The notes under the pieces are model-generated. The model saw only the letters and a list, made by a program, of their open reading frames with translations. It did no database searches and had not been told where the DNA came from. Position numbers and translations under genes: made by a program. Source: Armatimonadota bacterium (GTDB taxonomy: Bacteria; Armatimonadota; Fimbriimonadia; Fimbriimonadales; ATM1). Taken from it: a DNA stretch of 64,000 bases. This document shows, one piece after another, positions 15,320 to 24,770 of the stretch (positions are counted from its first letter, which is position 1; each line of letters starts with the position of its first letter). The stretch lies in contig QEUM01000007.1 in the NCBI GenBank assembly GCA_003577165.1, positions 62,001-126,000 of the forward strand, in the 5' to 3' direction.

Positions 15320-18300
15320 TTACCAGGGGGGCAACCAGAACGGCCACCATCCGATCGGGCCGCCGAGTTGTGGGATCTTCTTGAGTCTCCCCGGAGGGGA
15401 GGACGGGCTCAGGTCTGGTCCGTGCATGCCGGACGGCGTGGCTGCGCCTCCCTCGACGCGAGTGAATGTGAATCTCGGCTGGACATAGAACTCGGACGTG
15501 AATGTCCCGCCGTTTTGCGGGTAGGACGATCGTTGGATCGCCGGTAGGTCCACTTCAACGAACACGTCGAAGAATGAGGACCTGTTGTAGTCGCCATCAG
15601 AGAGCGACGGCGTCCGAGGCATGAAGTCGGCACCAGCGTTGATCCATGGGCTGATTCCGTTAGGCGAGACGGAGAAGGTCGAATTCGTTCCTCTGTCGGC
15701 GATGTCGTCCCGGGCCTGGGCGACCGCTTGCATCCACAAGAGATAGTCCGCAGCGTCCACGAAACCGCTCGCAGGTCCTGTAGGAATGCGCAGGCCGATC
15801 TTCGGATCGTAGAACCTGTTTGTGCCAGACATGAGGCCAGCATCTCCCTCCGTTCGGAGACCGCGATCTGCGCCGAAGCCGTACACGCGAGACTGGCCGG
15901 TTTGCTGGACGACTTGTCCGAAGGCGTCGTACACGACACTATAGTTTCCGGCCGAGCCGTTAGCGCCTGTGTAGCCGCGCAGGTTGCCGAGTCCGTCGGT
16001 GGCGGGCCAATAGTCCGTTCCCGTCAAGTTGTTCGATCGCTGGATGCCGTGCGACCAAGTCAGCAACTCCGTCGAAGGCTGTCCCTGGATGTTCTTGTCC
16101 ACCCGAATCGGTTCGCATGACACGAGGCTGAGTGAGACCAGTTCGATCGGAACTTGATAGTAGTCGTGGCGCTCTGTTTGCGATCCACCGACGAACACGT
16201 CCCGAATGACGCGGCGGTTGAGGGCGTCGTATTGGTAACTGCGATAGGGGAGGAAGGCTTGCCCATTCCACTGCGTCATTCCGCGCACATTGCCGGAAGT
16301 GTCGTACGCGAACTGGAAGATCTCCGTGTTGTTGTTGCGAATGCGCTGCACAAGCCTGCCGTTCCCGTCATACTGATACATCTCCGGCGCCATGCCCTGC
16401 GGGATTGCCTGCGTGAGGAGGCCGTCCATGTCGTACTGATAAGTTGTAAGTACGCCGCTTCGGTTGTGTTGGATGCGGTTCCCTACGGCGTCATAGGCGT
16501 ACGTGTGATTGAACGCGGGGCCCGCGCTTCGCTCCTCTCGTATCAGGCGATTGAGGAAGTCGTACTGATACCGTGTGGAACTGCCAGTCTCGTTGATTCG
16601 TGAGAGGGCGCCGTTGTCTTGGTACTGATAGGTGTGCGTCACGATGGGCATCGCAACGCGATCCTGCTGCATGACGCTCGACAGTCGGCAGTTCATGTAT
16701 CCGTAAGTCGCGCTCGCTCCGTTGGCAAGCATCCTTGAGATGAGTCTGTCGTTCGCGTCGTAAGTGTACTGGCTCACCATGCCCAAGTCGTTCATGCTGG
16801 TGAGCAGGTTGCGCGCATCATAGTTGTAGACGATGCCGTGCGGCCCTGTCGGCGAATTGTCGGTTTGCGAGCTGAGCAATCCGTTCGCGTAATATCCGAA
16901 CGTGCAGTTCCACGGGCCGCGGGCGATAACGACGAGCCAGCCACGGGAATCGAAACTGTAGTCGGTCTGGCCGACCGCGTCGATCGTCCTGACGAGGCGA
17001 CTCATGGCATCGTAGGAGTAGCGGCGGTCCGGTTCATTGAGGAAGTCGACTATGCGAAGCCGGCCCCACTCGTCTCGAAGCAATTCCGTTCGAAGGCCGT
17101 TGGAGTCTTCCCAGGCGTTCGGGACGGTAAGTCCGTGCGTTATGAGTCCGCTCTCGTAGAGCCAGCGCGTCTTTCTTCCAGCCGGCGTAAGGACGCGCGT
17201 CATGTTCCCGTAGGCGTCGTATTGATAGGACCACATGCGTCCGAGCGGGTCGGTGTAACTCACGAGTTGTCCGGCGGCGTCGTAAGAGAAGAGAGACGAG
17301 TCGTAGTTCATCTGATCTCGGTACCGATTCACGCGAACGAGCCGATCCATAGCGTCGTATTGGTAGTCGGTCCGATGTCGAGCAGGTTCTACGTTGCCGA
17401 AAGCATCGGTAACGAGTGGCTCCAAAGTTTGAGTCAGGTTGTTGTGCGAATCGTAGGTCATGCTCCAAGTTTCGCCGGCCGGATCAGTGGCGGACGTCAA
17501 GTTGCCGTTGGCGTCGTAGGCGTATTGGTAGTGATCTCCTGATGGAAGGGTCACTCCGCTCGGTGACCAGAGGAAGTCAGGATGGTTGTATTCCCAGGTG
17601 ACGTCGAAGAAGGAGGCGTTCTCCTTTCGGATCAACCGGGACAGGCCATCGTATTCGTAGCGAGTCGAGTTGCCTCGCGGATCCGTGACGGTTCGTAACG
17701 TGCCTTGTTCGATGTAAAGAACTCGCTGCGCGCTCGAGTTGCCAGGCCACTGCTCGAAAGAGATGCTGTTTCCCTGATAGCCGTACTGCCAGACGTTTCC
17801 TCGCGGATCCGTGATTGATACGATGTTGCCATTGGCATCGTAGGCGTATTCGACAAAGTACGTCTGCGGGCCGGAGTCGGTCGTCACGGTGGGGAGGGTG
17901 ACGCGCTTGATCCGCCCGCTCGGGTCATATTGAAACGTCCACGTTCGCGTGAATCCGCCGGGTGTGGAGAAGTCGAGGGATTGGAGTCGGCCTGAGCCGT
18001 AGTGAAGCTGAAGGGCACGCGACGTCGAATCCTCAACGCGTACGAGTCTGCTCATCGCGTCGTACTGGTACTCGATACGGTTGCCGCTCGAGTCCTCGAT
18101 GTATTCTAGGCGAAAGCGCTCGATGACGCTCCTCCTCGGAACGAAAGCGAGGGGAGGGAGCGGGCCGAAGTGTAGCACGGTCTGGTTTTTGAGGACAAGC
18201 TCATAGCTGTTTCCCAGTTCGACGAGACTGTCACGGTAGCCGTCAAGAGGTCTCCACGTTTGCGTCTTCGTGAACATCTGAATGGTGTGCCTTCCCCACA

Positions 18301-18685
18301 CAATCGCCGCACGCAGAGCCCCCCCCTCCGACCAAACCTGGAGCTGAGTGTTGCAGGAGTGCAGCCACTTCTTTCCAAGCGTGGGGTCGTAGACTCTTGC
18401 CTGGCTATTGTGAAACAGGTCGAAGGAAATGGGAAGCCCGCCTTTCGTTCGCCATCCGATGAGATGAAGTCCGGTTTGCTTAGCGAGCGAAAACAGATTA
18501 ACAGATCCAGGCCCGCCCTGCCACGGATGACCTGGTCCGGAGCGACGCGCCTGCTCTTCTGTAATAAATACCGGGTCCTGTGCGAGAGCCGACTGTGCGG
18601 CCACAAGCGTCAGAAGCGAGAGTGTGACGCAGCGGGACGTGCTGAATCGGGCGCGAAAGCGCCTGGAAGTGCCTTCAAGAGCCAT
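15320..18685 (-). CDS. Secreted RHS/YD-repeat protein
   Basis: ATG 18685 gives 1121 residues with a signal peptide (SRCVTLSLLTLVAAQSALAQ); a longer frame upstream is not needed. From about residue 230 to 930 it is filled with YD repeats (YQYDAMSRLVR, YAYDANGNLTS, TYDSHNNLTQ), which fold into a sugar-binding or cocoon-like shell in RHS and teneurin proteins. The usual core end (YYDPxxGRF) is replaced by NRFYDPKIGLRIPTGP near residue 955. A ~160-residue tail of no known fold ends in a Trp/Pro-rich motif (GWWPFWLPPW). No immunity gene is obvious nearby. GGGGGG lies 5 nt before the ATG. Confidence 0.85.
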   Translation of the reverse strand: MALEGTSRRFRARFSTSRCVTLSLLTLVAAQSALAQDPVFITEEQARRSGPGHPWQGGPGSVNLFSLAKQTGLHLIGWRTKGGLPISFDLFHNSQARVYDPTLGKKWLHSCNTQLQVWSEGGALRAAIVWGRHTIQMFTKTQTWRPLDGYRDSLVELGNSYELVLKNQTVLHFGPLPPLAFVPRRSVIERFRLEYIEDSSGNRIEYQYDAMSRLVRVEDSTSRALQLHYGSGRLQSLDFSTPGGFTRTWTFQYDPSGRIKRVTLPTVTTDSGPQTYFVEYAYDANGNIVSITDPRGNVWQYGYQGNSISFEQWPGNSSAQRVLYIEQGTLRTVTDPRGNSTRYEYDGLSRLIRKENASFFDVTWEYNHPDFLWSPSGVTLPSGDHYQYAYDANGNLTSATDPAGETWSMTYDSHNNLTQTLEPLVTDAFGNVEPARHRTDYQYDAMDRLVRVNRYRDQMNYDSSLFSYDAAGQLVSYTDPLGRMWSYQYDAYGNMTRVLTPAGRKTRWLYESGLITHGLTVPNAWEDSNGLRTELLRDEWGRLRIVDFLNEPDRRYSYDAMSRLVRTIDAVGQTDYSFDSRGWLVVIARGPWNCTFGYYANGLLSSQTDNSPTGPHGIVYNYDARNLLTSMNDLGMVSQYTYDANDRLISRMLANGASATYGYMNCRLSSVMQQDRVAMPIVTHTYQYQDNGALSRINETGSSTRYQYDFLNRLIREERSAGPAFNHTYAYDAVGNRIQHNRSGVLTTYQYDMDGLLTQAIPQGMAPEMYQYDGNGRLVQRIRNNNTEIFQFAYDTSGNVRGMTQWNGQAFLPYRSYQYDALNRRVIRDVFVGGSQTERHDYYQVPIELVSLSLVSCEPIRVDKNIQGQPSTELLTWSHGIQRSNNLTGTDYWPATDGLGNLRGYTGANGSAGNYSVVYDAFGQVVQQTGQSRVYGFGADRGLRTEGDAGLMSGTNRFYDPKIGLRIPTGPASGFVDAADYLLWMQAVAQARDDIADRGTNSTFSVSPNGISPWINAGADFMPRTPSLSDGDYNRSSFFDVFVEVDLPAIQRSSYPQNGGTFTSEFYVQPRFTFTRVEGGAATPSGMHGPDLSPSSPPGRLKKIPQLGGPIGWWPFWLPPW

Positions 18686-18706
18686 TTTTCCCCCCTTACA
18701 ATGGCC

Positions 18707-18712
18707 AGTATA
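18707..18712 (-). promoter_or_regulatory. -10 box TATACT of the YD-repeat gene
   Basis: TATACT lies 21 nt before the ATG at 18685, giving a short leader that holds the GGGGGG ribosome binding site. Confidence 0.5.
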
Positions 18713-19056
18713 ACAAACAAATGCGATGATTGAGCGCCGAAAGGGGGGACCGGGTCGCCGACAGTGGATCTCGGGCTCCGGGCTTTCGCCGGTACCTTGT
18801 GATCGCTTGCCTGATTGGGAAGCATTGGCGCGAGAGGTGAAGCGTGTCCGCGCGGCAGCGGTGATCAGGCGATCCATCAGGTCGCAAAGGTGTTCCGGTC
18901 GTTCTTATGCTGCACAGTGACCGGCGAGCACTGGACGCTCTTTCGCCATCTCGCGATAAGGACTTGCCGGCTCTGCAGCGGGGGTCCTCTGAGTTCAGGA
19001 TTGCGAGAAGCCAGTATCGCCCAAGGCATTACGATGGGCTGCGACACCTGATTGTG
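18713..19056. other. Intergenic region between divergent genes
   Basis: This 344-nt stretch separates the YD-repeat gene from the aminotransferase gene. Only short overlapping frames without family resemblance or ribosome binding sites occur. I see no RNA gene or repeat in it. Confidence 0.5.
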
Positions 19057-19062
19057 TAAGAT
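19057..19062 (+). promoter_or_regulatory. -10 box TAAGAT for a leaderless start (aminotransferase)
   Basis: TAAGAT ends 6 nt before ATG 19069. No Shine-Dalgarno sequence is present. Confidence 0.5.
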
Positions 19063-19068
19063 GGCGCG

Positions 19069-20295
19069 ATGCAACCGGGCCCACCGCTTTCTCGCCGATC
19101 CGTCATCGCCTCTGCAGTAGCGGCAAGTCTGGCGGGTATTTCGCACTCTTTCGCCAGTTGGCTTCCGCAATTCGGCGGGAGGGCAGGGCTGGCGCGCCGC
19201 AGCGATTTCGCATTTCCGGCGAACATGACGTACTTGAACACGGCCTCTGTTGGGCCGAGTCCGAAGGAGGTGCTGGAGAAGATGGTGGCGACCTGGCACC
19301 TGATCGAGCGATCACCTGTCGCAGAATCGTATGCACGGGGAACAGAGCGGCTCGATGAAATTCGCCAGAAAATTGGCGGGCTGCTCAACTGCGATAAGGA
19401 GGACCTTGTCTTCACGGGTTGCACATCGGATGCAATGAACCGCTTGTCGTTCGCGTTGTCGCTGCAGCCAGGCGATCACATACTCAGCACCGATCAGGAG
19501 CACGACGGTGGACATAACTGCTGGAAGTTCCATGCCCGGTCTCATGGCGTGGAGGTGGAGGACATTCCGATCGGGTTTGACGAGCGAGACCCCCGGGCGA
19601 TCATCAGCCGGTTCGCTCAAGCGATGCGACCGAAAACGCGAGCCATTTCGTTCTCTCACGTGCTCTATACAAATGGGCTCCGCATGCCTGCCGCCGGCCT
19701 GTGCGAACTGGCTCGACGCCGCGGCGTGGTGTCTATCGTCGATGGGGCACAAGCCGTCGGGAACATCGCGGTGGATATATCAAGAATCGGATGCGATGCC
19801 TATGCTGCGCCGGGACACAAATGGCTTCTCGGACCGAAGGGCACCGGCTTCATGTACGTCAGTCGCACCGCTGCACCGGGGCTTGAATTGTTGACACGCC
19901 TGACTGACACCAAGCCACAAAACGATTCGACTGGCTTAATCAACCACATGGGCTTCCAGGGATTAGGCGCGGCGATCGACTACGTTAACCGCATCGGAAT
20001 ACCGGCGCTCGAGCGCCACAACCTTCGACTTCATGCTTACGCCTACGACCGCATCCAGTCTTTGCCTGTGGAGGTACTGAGTCCCCGTGACGGATCCGTT
20101 GCGACTCCTTTGCTTGCTTTCAAAGTCGCTGACAAGTTTGAAATCCCAAAACTGATCCCAGCACTGTTGGCGGAGGAAAACTTGGTGATCAAGGGCCTTC
20201 CAAAGGTCGGCGGCTTGCGGCTGTCTTGCCACCTGTTCAATTCGGAGCCTGACGTTGATCGTGCGGTTGCGATTCTGAAACGGCGGCTGACGTGA
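19069..20295 (+). CDS. Tat-exported class V aminotransferase-like PLP enzyme
   Basis: The 408-residue protein starts with a twin-arginine signal: PLSRRSVIASAVAASLAG, then a hydrophobic stretch to about residue 30. The rest is a class V PLP fold: YLNTASVGPSP near 53, FTGCTSDAMN near 115, SIVDGAQAVGN near 222 (the PLP-ring Asp), and APGHKWLLGPKGTGF near 244 with the Schiff-base Lys. It resembles isopenicillin N epimerase and cysteine desulfurase relatives. Export of a folded, cofactor-loaded enzyme fits Tat, and tatC is in this window. Substrate unknown. It stands alone. Confidence 0.82.
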   Translation: MQPGPPLSRRSVIASAVAASLAGISHSFASWLPQFGGRAGLARRSDFAFPANMTYLNTASVGPSPKEVLEKMVATWHLIERSPVAESYARGTERLDEIRQKIGGLLNCDKEDLVFTGCTSDAMNRLSFALSLQPGDHILSTDQEHDGGHNCWKFHARSHGVEVEDIPIGFDERDPRAIISRFAQAMRPKTRAISFSHVLYTNGLRMPAAGLCELARRRGVVSIVDGAQAVGNIAVDISRIGCDAYAAPGHKWLLGPKGTGFMYVSRTAAPGLELLTRLTDTKPQNDSTGLINHMGFQGLGAAIDYVNRIGIPALERHNLRLHAYAYDRIQSLPVEVLSPRDGSVATPLLAFKVADKFEIPKLIPALLAEENLVIKGLPKVGGLRLSCHLFNSEPDVDRAVAILKRRLT

Positions 20296-20350
20296 CGCTG
20301 GGCCGTGACAACGGCGATCCCTGCCTGCGACCGCGGGCAACTTTGAAGAG

Positions 20351-20426
20351 TGGTACCCCGGACGGGATTCGAACCCGCGACCTTCGCCGTGAAAGGGCGA
20401 TGTCCTAACCGCTAGACGACCGGGGC
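20351..20426 (-). tRNA. tRNA-Glu (anticodon UUC)
   Basis: On the minus strand a full cloverleaf starts GCCCCGGTCGTCTAGCGG. The anticodon loop CTTTCAC gives UUC. The T-arm reads GCGGGTTCGAATCCCGT and the 3' CCA is encoded (20351-20353). Length 76 nt with CCA. Acceptor pairs are GCCCCGG/CCGGGGT, with a G-U at the end. Confidence 0.95.
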
Positions 20427-20524
20427 AGACGAGAACGCTAAGTGTGATTTACGAGGCGGCGCCAAGTCAAGGCGCAGCGCAATGTCGGCGAGAGATCGTG
20501 ATCGGAGGAAACGGCGAAAGGAGC

Positions 20525-22063
20525 TTAGCCCCCAGTGCCGCCGCCTGATCCCGTCGAATTACCCCCCGAATTGCCGGAGGAGCCTGCGTCCTGGACGGTG
20601 GCTGGAGGCTTGCTCGAGTCTTTGGACGCGGAGGGCGATTTCGCCGGCTTCGCGTCGGCGGATTCGGACGTCTGGACCTTCGGTTCGGCGTCCTTCTTTT
20701 CCGAGTTCGACGATTTGCCGTTCGCCTTGGGCAACGGCGTCGTCTTCGAGCCGGATCCCGTCTTGAGCGTAGTCTTCACCCTCTTCGCGCCTGCGAAAAC
20801 TCGCGAGTAGTATCCGCTTGACAGGCTGTCGATTCGAACCTCATCTTTTGCGCTGCTTGCGTGGATGAACTTCCCGCCGCCGATGTAGATTCCCGAGTGG
20901 TTGATTCTCGCCGCTCCGCGCGTTTTGAAGAACACGATGTCGCCCGGCGCGAGTTGGTCTTTCGACACCGACCCGCCAACACCAGCCTGATGGCTCGCGC
21001 GTCGCGGGAGGCTCACGCCTTCGATGGACTTGTAGAGATACCAAACGAATCCCGAGCAGTCGAAACCGCGAGTGGATTCTCCGCCATACACATAATCCGT
21101 TCCGAGCAGTTGCTTCGCGCGATTGACGAGGAGGACCATCGAAGGGTCCTTGATCGCGGCGGGAGCCGCTTTGTTGTTTCGCGCGGCAACGTATGTGTCG
21201 CGAGAATCTCCGCGGCGATACGGGTTCAGGAGGTCGCCGCGAATGTAGCCGATCGTGCCCTTTGGAAACTTAAGTTTGTACCAGGCGCCCGAGCGGCCGA
21301 GGACGGTCGCGACGGTTCCCTTGTTGACGACGGTGACCTTTCCATGTCCTGTCGACGGCCCGGTGCGAACTGTTGCGCCGCTCAAATTGACGATGACTTG
21401 TGAAGTCGAGATGTAATTGATCTTCTCGCCGTTTGGCGCGTGAGTCGGCCGTCCCGCCGATTTCGTCGAAACGGGAAGTTTGATCTTCTGCCCGATCTGG
21501 AGCGCGCGCCAGTTCGTCTTTGGATTCAGTTTCTTAATCGCCGCGACCGTGGTTCCGTATCGCTTGGCGAGGCGCTCGGCCGTGTCACCGCGTTGGACGA
21601 TTGCGACTTGAGTCGCCTTTGGAGCGGGGGCAGAACCTGTGGACTTCGCGATGCCGAGCATGTCGCGCCGGATGTATCCGGACTTGCCGTTCGGGAACTT
21701 GACCTTGTACCAAAGGCCTTCGCGCCCGATGACCTGCGCGATTGCGCCCTTCGCGGCTTCAGCGACTTTCGGGCTTTCGGTCGAAGGCGCCTTGCGGACG
21801 GAAACACCCTGCTTGATGACCTGGACTTTGCCCGTCGCCGCTCCGACGTAACTGTCGGCTGCCGTCGGCAGAGCGATCTTCTTGCCCGCCGTCAGCGGGG
21901 AACTCGTCTTAAGCCCGTTCTTTGCGGCCAGGGCTTCCGGCTTGCAGCCGAATTTCTCTGAAATCTTCTTGATGGTGTCGCCCTTCTGAACGGTGTAACT
22001 TGCTTGGGCGAGCGCGGCGCCCGCTGTAATCAGTGCGAGCGCAAGCGTGAGCAAATATCTCAT
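20525..22063 (-). CDS. Secreted peptidoglycan hydrolase: LysM-SH3-LysM-SH3-NlpC/P60
   Basis: ATG 22063 follows GGAGAGG and gives 512 residues with a signal peptide (MRYLLTLALALITAGAALAQ). Domains in order: LysM (~22-66, SYTVQKGDTIKKI), bacterial SH3 (~78-135), LysM (~152-196, AIVQRGDTAERLAKRYG), SH3 (~222-280), and NlpC/P60 (~305-420). The catalytic Cys is in FDCSGF, with His in INHSGIYIGGG and a third polar site in KFIHASS. The enzyme should cleave the D-Glu to diamino-acid bond in stem peptides. A low-complexity Ser/Lys/Gly tail follows. Gene stands alone, divergent from a glycosyltransferase. Confidence 0.93.
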   Translation of the reverse strand: MRYLLTLALALITAGAALAQASYTVQKGDTIKKISEKFGCKPEALAAKNGLKTSSPLTAGKKIALPTAADSYVGAATGKVQVIKQGVSVRKAPSTESPKVAEAAKGAIAQVIGREGLWYKVKFPNGKSGYIRRDMLGIAKSTGSAPAPKATQVAIVQRGDTAERLAKRYGTTVAAIKKLNPKTNWRALQIGQKIKLPVSTKSAGRPTHAPNGEKINYISTSQVIVNLSGATVRTGPSTGHGKVTVVNKGTVATVLGRSGAWYKLKFPKGTIGYIRGDLLNPYRRGDSRDTYVAARNNKAAPAAIKDPSMVLLVNRAKQLLGTDYVYGGESTRGFDCSGFVWYLYKSIEGVSLPRRASHQAGVGGSVSKDQLAPGDIVFFKTRGAARINHSGIYIGGGKFIHASSAKDEVRIDSLSSGYYSRVFAGAKRVKTTLKTGSGSKTTPLPKANGKSSNSEKKDAEPKVQTSESADAKPAKSPSASKDSSKPPATVQDAGSSGNSGGNSTGSGGGTGG

Positions 22064-22234
22064 AGGCTGTCTACCTCTCCCTCCGGTGGGTGCCGTGGAG
22101 CGTGCTGATGAGTCACTCCCGACAGCTGATACGCCAGGATACCCCGGAGCCGTCTCCCCCCGCAAGGTTGTCGGGCGGTAAGGCGGTCCTCCATAGGCTA
22201 AGATTCGCGCGGCGGACCGCACCCGGGGCCAGGC

Positions 22235-23098
22235 ATGCTGAGCGTTCTCATCGTCAACTGGAACACCCGAGACCATCTGCTGAGGTGCTTGGAATCGTTA
22301 CGTAAGTACCCGCCGCCGGGAGACTGGGAGGCGGTGGTCGTGGACAACGCCAGCACGGACGGCTCGGCCGAGGCGGTGGAGAGGGACCATCCGTGGGCGA
22401 GGCTGATCCGCTCGGGCGGGAACCTCGGATACGCCGCGGGCAACAACCTCGCGATCCGAGAGGCCAAAGGGGACCTCCTCCTCACCCTGAACCCGGACAC
22501 GGAGATGCTCGAAGGCACTCTGACGAAGGCCGTCGAGATCATGGAGGCGCGGCCGGACGTTGGCGTGCTTGCAGGCCGGCTCCTGAATCCCGATGGGACG
22601 ACTCAGCCCTCCGTGCGAGGCTTCCCGACGCCCGGCACGATTCTCGCGGAAATCCTGGGGCTTGGGAGGGCCTTCCCGGCGAGCCGCTCGATGGGGGCGT
22701 ACCGCCGCGCGTTCTTCGATTACGATCGGGAGGGCGAGGCGGAGCAGCCCATGGGGACGTTTCTGCTGTTTCGGAAGTCCGCTCTCGATGCCGTCGGACT
22801 GCTGGACGAGGGGTTCCCGATCTTCTTCAACGAAGTGGACTTGCTGTATCGCCTTCGGAGGAGTGGATGGATGATCCTGTACTCCCCGGACGTGCGGCTC
22901 ATCCACTACGGAGGTGCGAGCACGAAGCAGGTTCGCAAGAAGATGATCTGGGAGTCGCATCGGAGTCTCATTCGGTATTTGCGGAAGTGGTTTGGGCAGT
23001 GGTGGCGTTGGCCGCTGTTGGTGCCGCTGTTTGGTTTGATATGGTTGGGAGCGCTGGTTCGCGCACGCGGTTGGGACGCTGGGTTTCGGAGGACGTGA
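22235..23098 (+). CDS. GT2-family glycosyltransferase (rhamnosyltransferase-like)
   Basis: The 287-residue protein begins LSVLIVNWNTRDHLLRCLES, followed by VVVDNASTDGS near 35, GGNLGYAAGNNLA near 65 and LLTLNPDTEM near 84. NPDTE stands in for the metal-binding DxD. FFNEVDLLYRLRRSG near 190 holds the catalytic-base region. A hydrophobic C-terminal helix (LLVPLFGLIWLGAL) would anchor it to the membrane. Family members add sugars to lipid-linked O-antigen or cell-wall glycans. It is a paralogue of the gene at 27256-28158. A TAAGAT box lies 30 nt before the ATG. Confidence 0.88.
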   Translation: MLSVLIVNWNTRDHLLRCLESLRKYPPPGDWEAVVVDNASTDGSAEAVERDHPWARLIRSGGNLGYAAGNNLAIREAKGDLLLTLNPDTEMLEGTLTKAVEIMEARPDVGVLAGRLLNPDGTTQPSVRGFPTPGTILAEILGLGRAFPASRSMGAYRRAFFDYDREGEAEQPMGTFLLFRKSALDAVGLLDEGFPIFFNEVDLLYRLRRSGWMILYSPDVRLIHYGGASTKQVRKKMIWESHRSLIRYLRKWFGQWWRWPLLVPLFGLIWLGALVRARGWDAGFRRT

Positions 23099-23253
23099 CG
23101 CGAAGGCTGCGCGGGCTGCGTTTATTCTGGACCGCGAACAGCGCCAATCCTGACGGAGTGTGCGTAGAGGCCACGCCGACCAATCCCTTTGCGAGGGCCC
23201 CAATTTGCGCGACGTTCGGGTATCTTTTTTCCGGGTAGTAGGGAGGCAAACGG

Positions 23254-24627
23254 ATGGTTCATCGCCATACGAGCGCGGCCCGGAAACGCCGCGTGTGGCC
23301 GTGGATTTTCGCGGGGGTCTGCTTCGCGCTGATCGGTGTTTTCTTTGTCGCGCGATTCTGCTCTCGCATTCAGGAAGATTTGGCCTCCGCAGGAGCGCAA
23401 CTGGATGCCGAGAGAGAATTGGCGCGACGAGAGGGAATCCCGCTCGAACCGAGAGACCTCTTTCCTGACCGGCCCATAGACGATTCGTCCAACGCTGCGC
23501 CAATTCTCGCCGAGGCGTGCGCGATCATCAACAGGGCGTACGAAGACGCCGATGCGGGCAAGGCGATAGAGGGCCTTTTCGCCACGGCGTCCGAAACTGA
23601 TGTGCGCGTCGTTGCCAAATTGATTGAGGACGTGGGGCCGCAGCTCGAGGCAGTCATCCAGGCGGCGAAACTCCCGCATTGTGATTTCGGCAAGGACTAT
23701 TCTGTCGGTACGAGGATCACGTATCCTGAGTTTGTTGGCATGCGGATCGCCGCAAAGGTCCTTACGTCACATGCAGTGCTGCTGTCGCGCGCCAAAAGAT
23801 TCGATTCTGCGGAGCGCAACCTGAAGGCGGCGATGAGGTTGGCGGAATTCATGGCCAGGGAACCTTCCGCCATCGCGCAAATGGCCAGCACCTCGCCGAC
23901 GGCGATCGTTCAAAGTGGGCTCCGGAAGATTCTCAAGGAGAACTCGAGCGATGCGCGGGCGTACGAAATGGCCGAACGGATCCTCTCGCAGCAATCGCTT
24001 CCCGACGTGCGAAGGGCTTTGGAGGGCGAAGTCGTGATTCTCGTCGCCACCATCCGCGGCCTCGGAACGATTGGCGATGTGAAGGCGATGGCGGAGGAGT
24101 ACGGAGCCGCAGAGCCGATCGAGTCGGGAGGACTCTCGAATGTCTTCTTCAATGCGATTAAGAGGGGCTGGGAAACGAGGGTCATCCAATACTATCGAGA
24201 GATATTGAATGGGCTGCAAAATTATTCCGCGGACGATCGGGGACTAATCTCATTCGTCGAGCAAGTTTATGGCCGGTATCGCCAGTCGAACGACCCGAGT
24301 TACTGGTTCGCCGCACAGGGAGGCCTGGCCGCTGTGTCGGCTGTCCGATCAAGGATCGTCCTTCAGGCGCGAACGGAAATGTGTAAGGGTTACTGTCTCC
24401 TCTTGGCCTACCGACGCGAACACGGGGAATTTCCGCAGGATCTCGGCGCGTTGGGAGTGGAACTCGTCGATCCGATCGTCGGCAAGCCACTTCGCTACAG
24501 GCGAACGAAGGAGGGATTTCTGATCTACAGCGTCGCGTGGGACCTCCAGGACGATGGCGGCATTCACCGCAGCGAGTCGGCAGATGATGAGCAGCGGCAG
24601 TACGACTACGTCGTCCAATACCCGTAG
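23254..24627 (+). CDS. Membrane-anchored protein of unknown function
   Basis: GGAGG lies 9 nt before the ATG. The 457-residue product has a basic N terminus and one membrane helix (WPWIFAGVCFALIGVFFVA, ~15-35). A large helical, presumably periplasmic domain follows. The last ~70 residues (LLAYRREHGEFPQDLGAL ... GKPLRYRRTKEGFLIYSV) match a C-terminal block common in hypothetical proteins of planctomycetes and related phyla. Function unknown; it lies between two glycosyltransferase genes. Confidence 0.6.
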   Translation: MVHRHTSAARKRRVWPWIFAGVCFALIGVFFVARFCSRIQEDLASAGAQLDAERELARREGIPLEPRDLFPDRPIDDSSNAAPILAEACAIINRAYEDADAGKAIEGLFATASETDVRVVAKLIEDVGPQLEAVIQAAKLPHCDFGKDYSVGTRITYPEFVGMRIAAKVLTSHAVLLSRAKRFDSAERNLKAAMRLAEFMAREPSAIAQMASTSPTAIVQSGLRKILKENSSDARAYEMAERILSQQSLPDVRRALEGEVVILVATIRGLGTIGDVKAMAEEYGAAEPIESGGLSNVFFNAIKRGWETRVIQYYREILNGLQNYSADDRGLISFVEQVYGRYRQSNDPSYWFAAQGGLAAVSAVRSRIVLQARTEMCKGYCLLLAYRREHGEFPQDLGALGVELVDPIVGKPLRYRRTKEGFLIYSVAWDLQDDGGIHRSESADDEQRQYDYVVQYP

Positions 24628-24770
24628 GGTCTGGCCTCCGCGCGATGCTCCCGAGATCGCGTGAGAGGAGGGGGCGGGAGGGAAGTCTAAGGAGATTGAG
24701 GAGCGAGGAGTGCGGGCGGATCGGCCGTACTCCGTATGGGTGCTTCTGATGAAAGCATGAGGTGCAGTCC

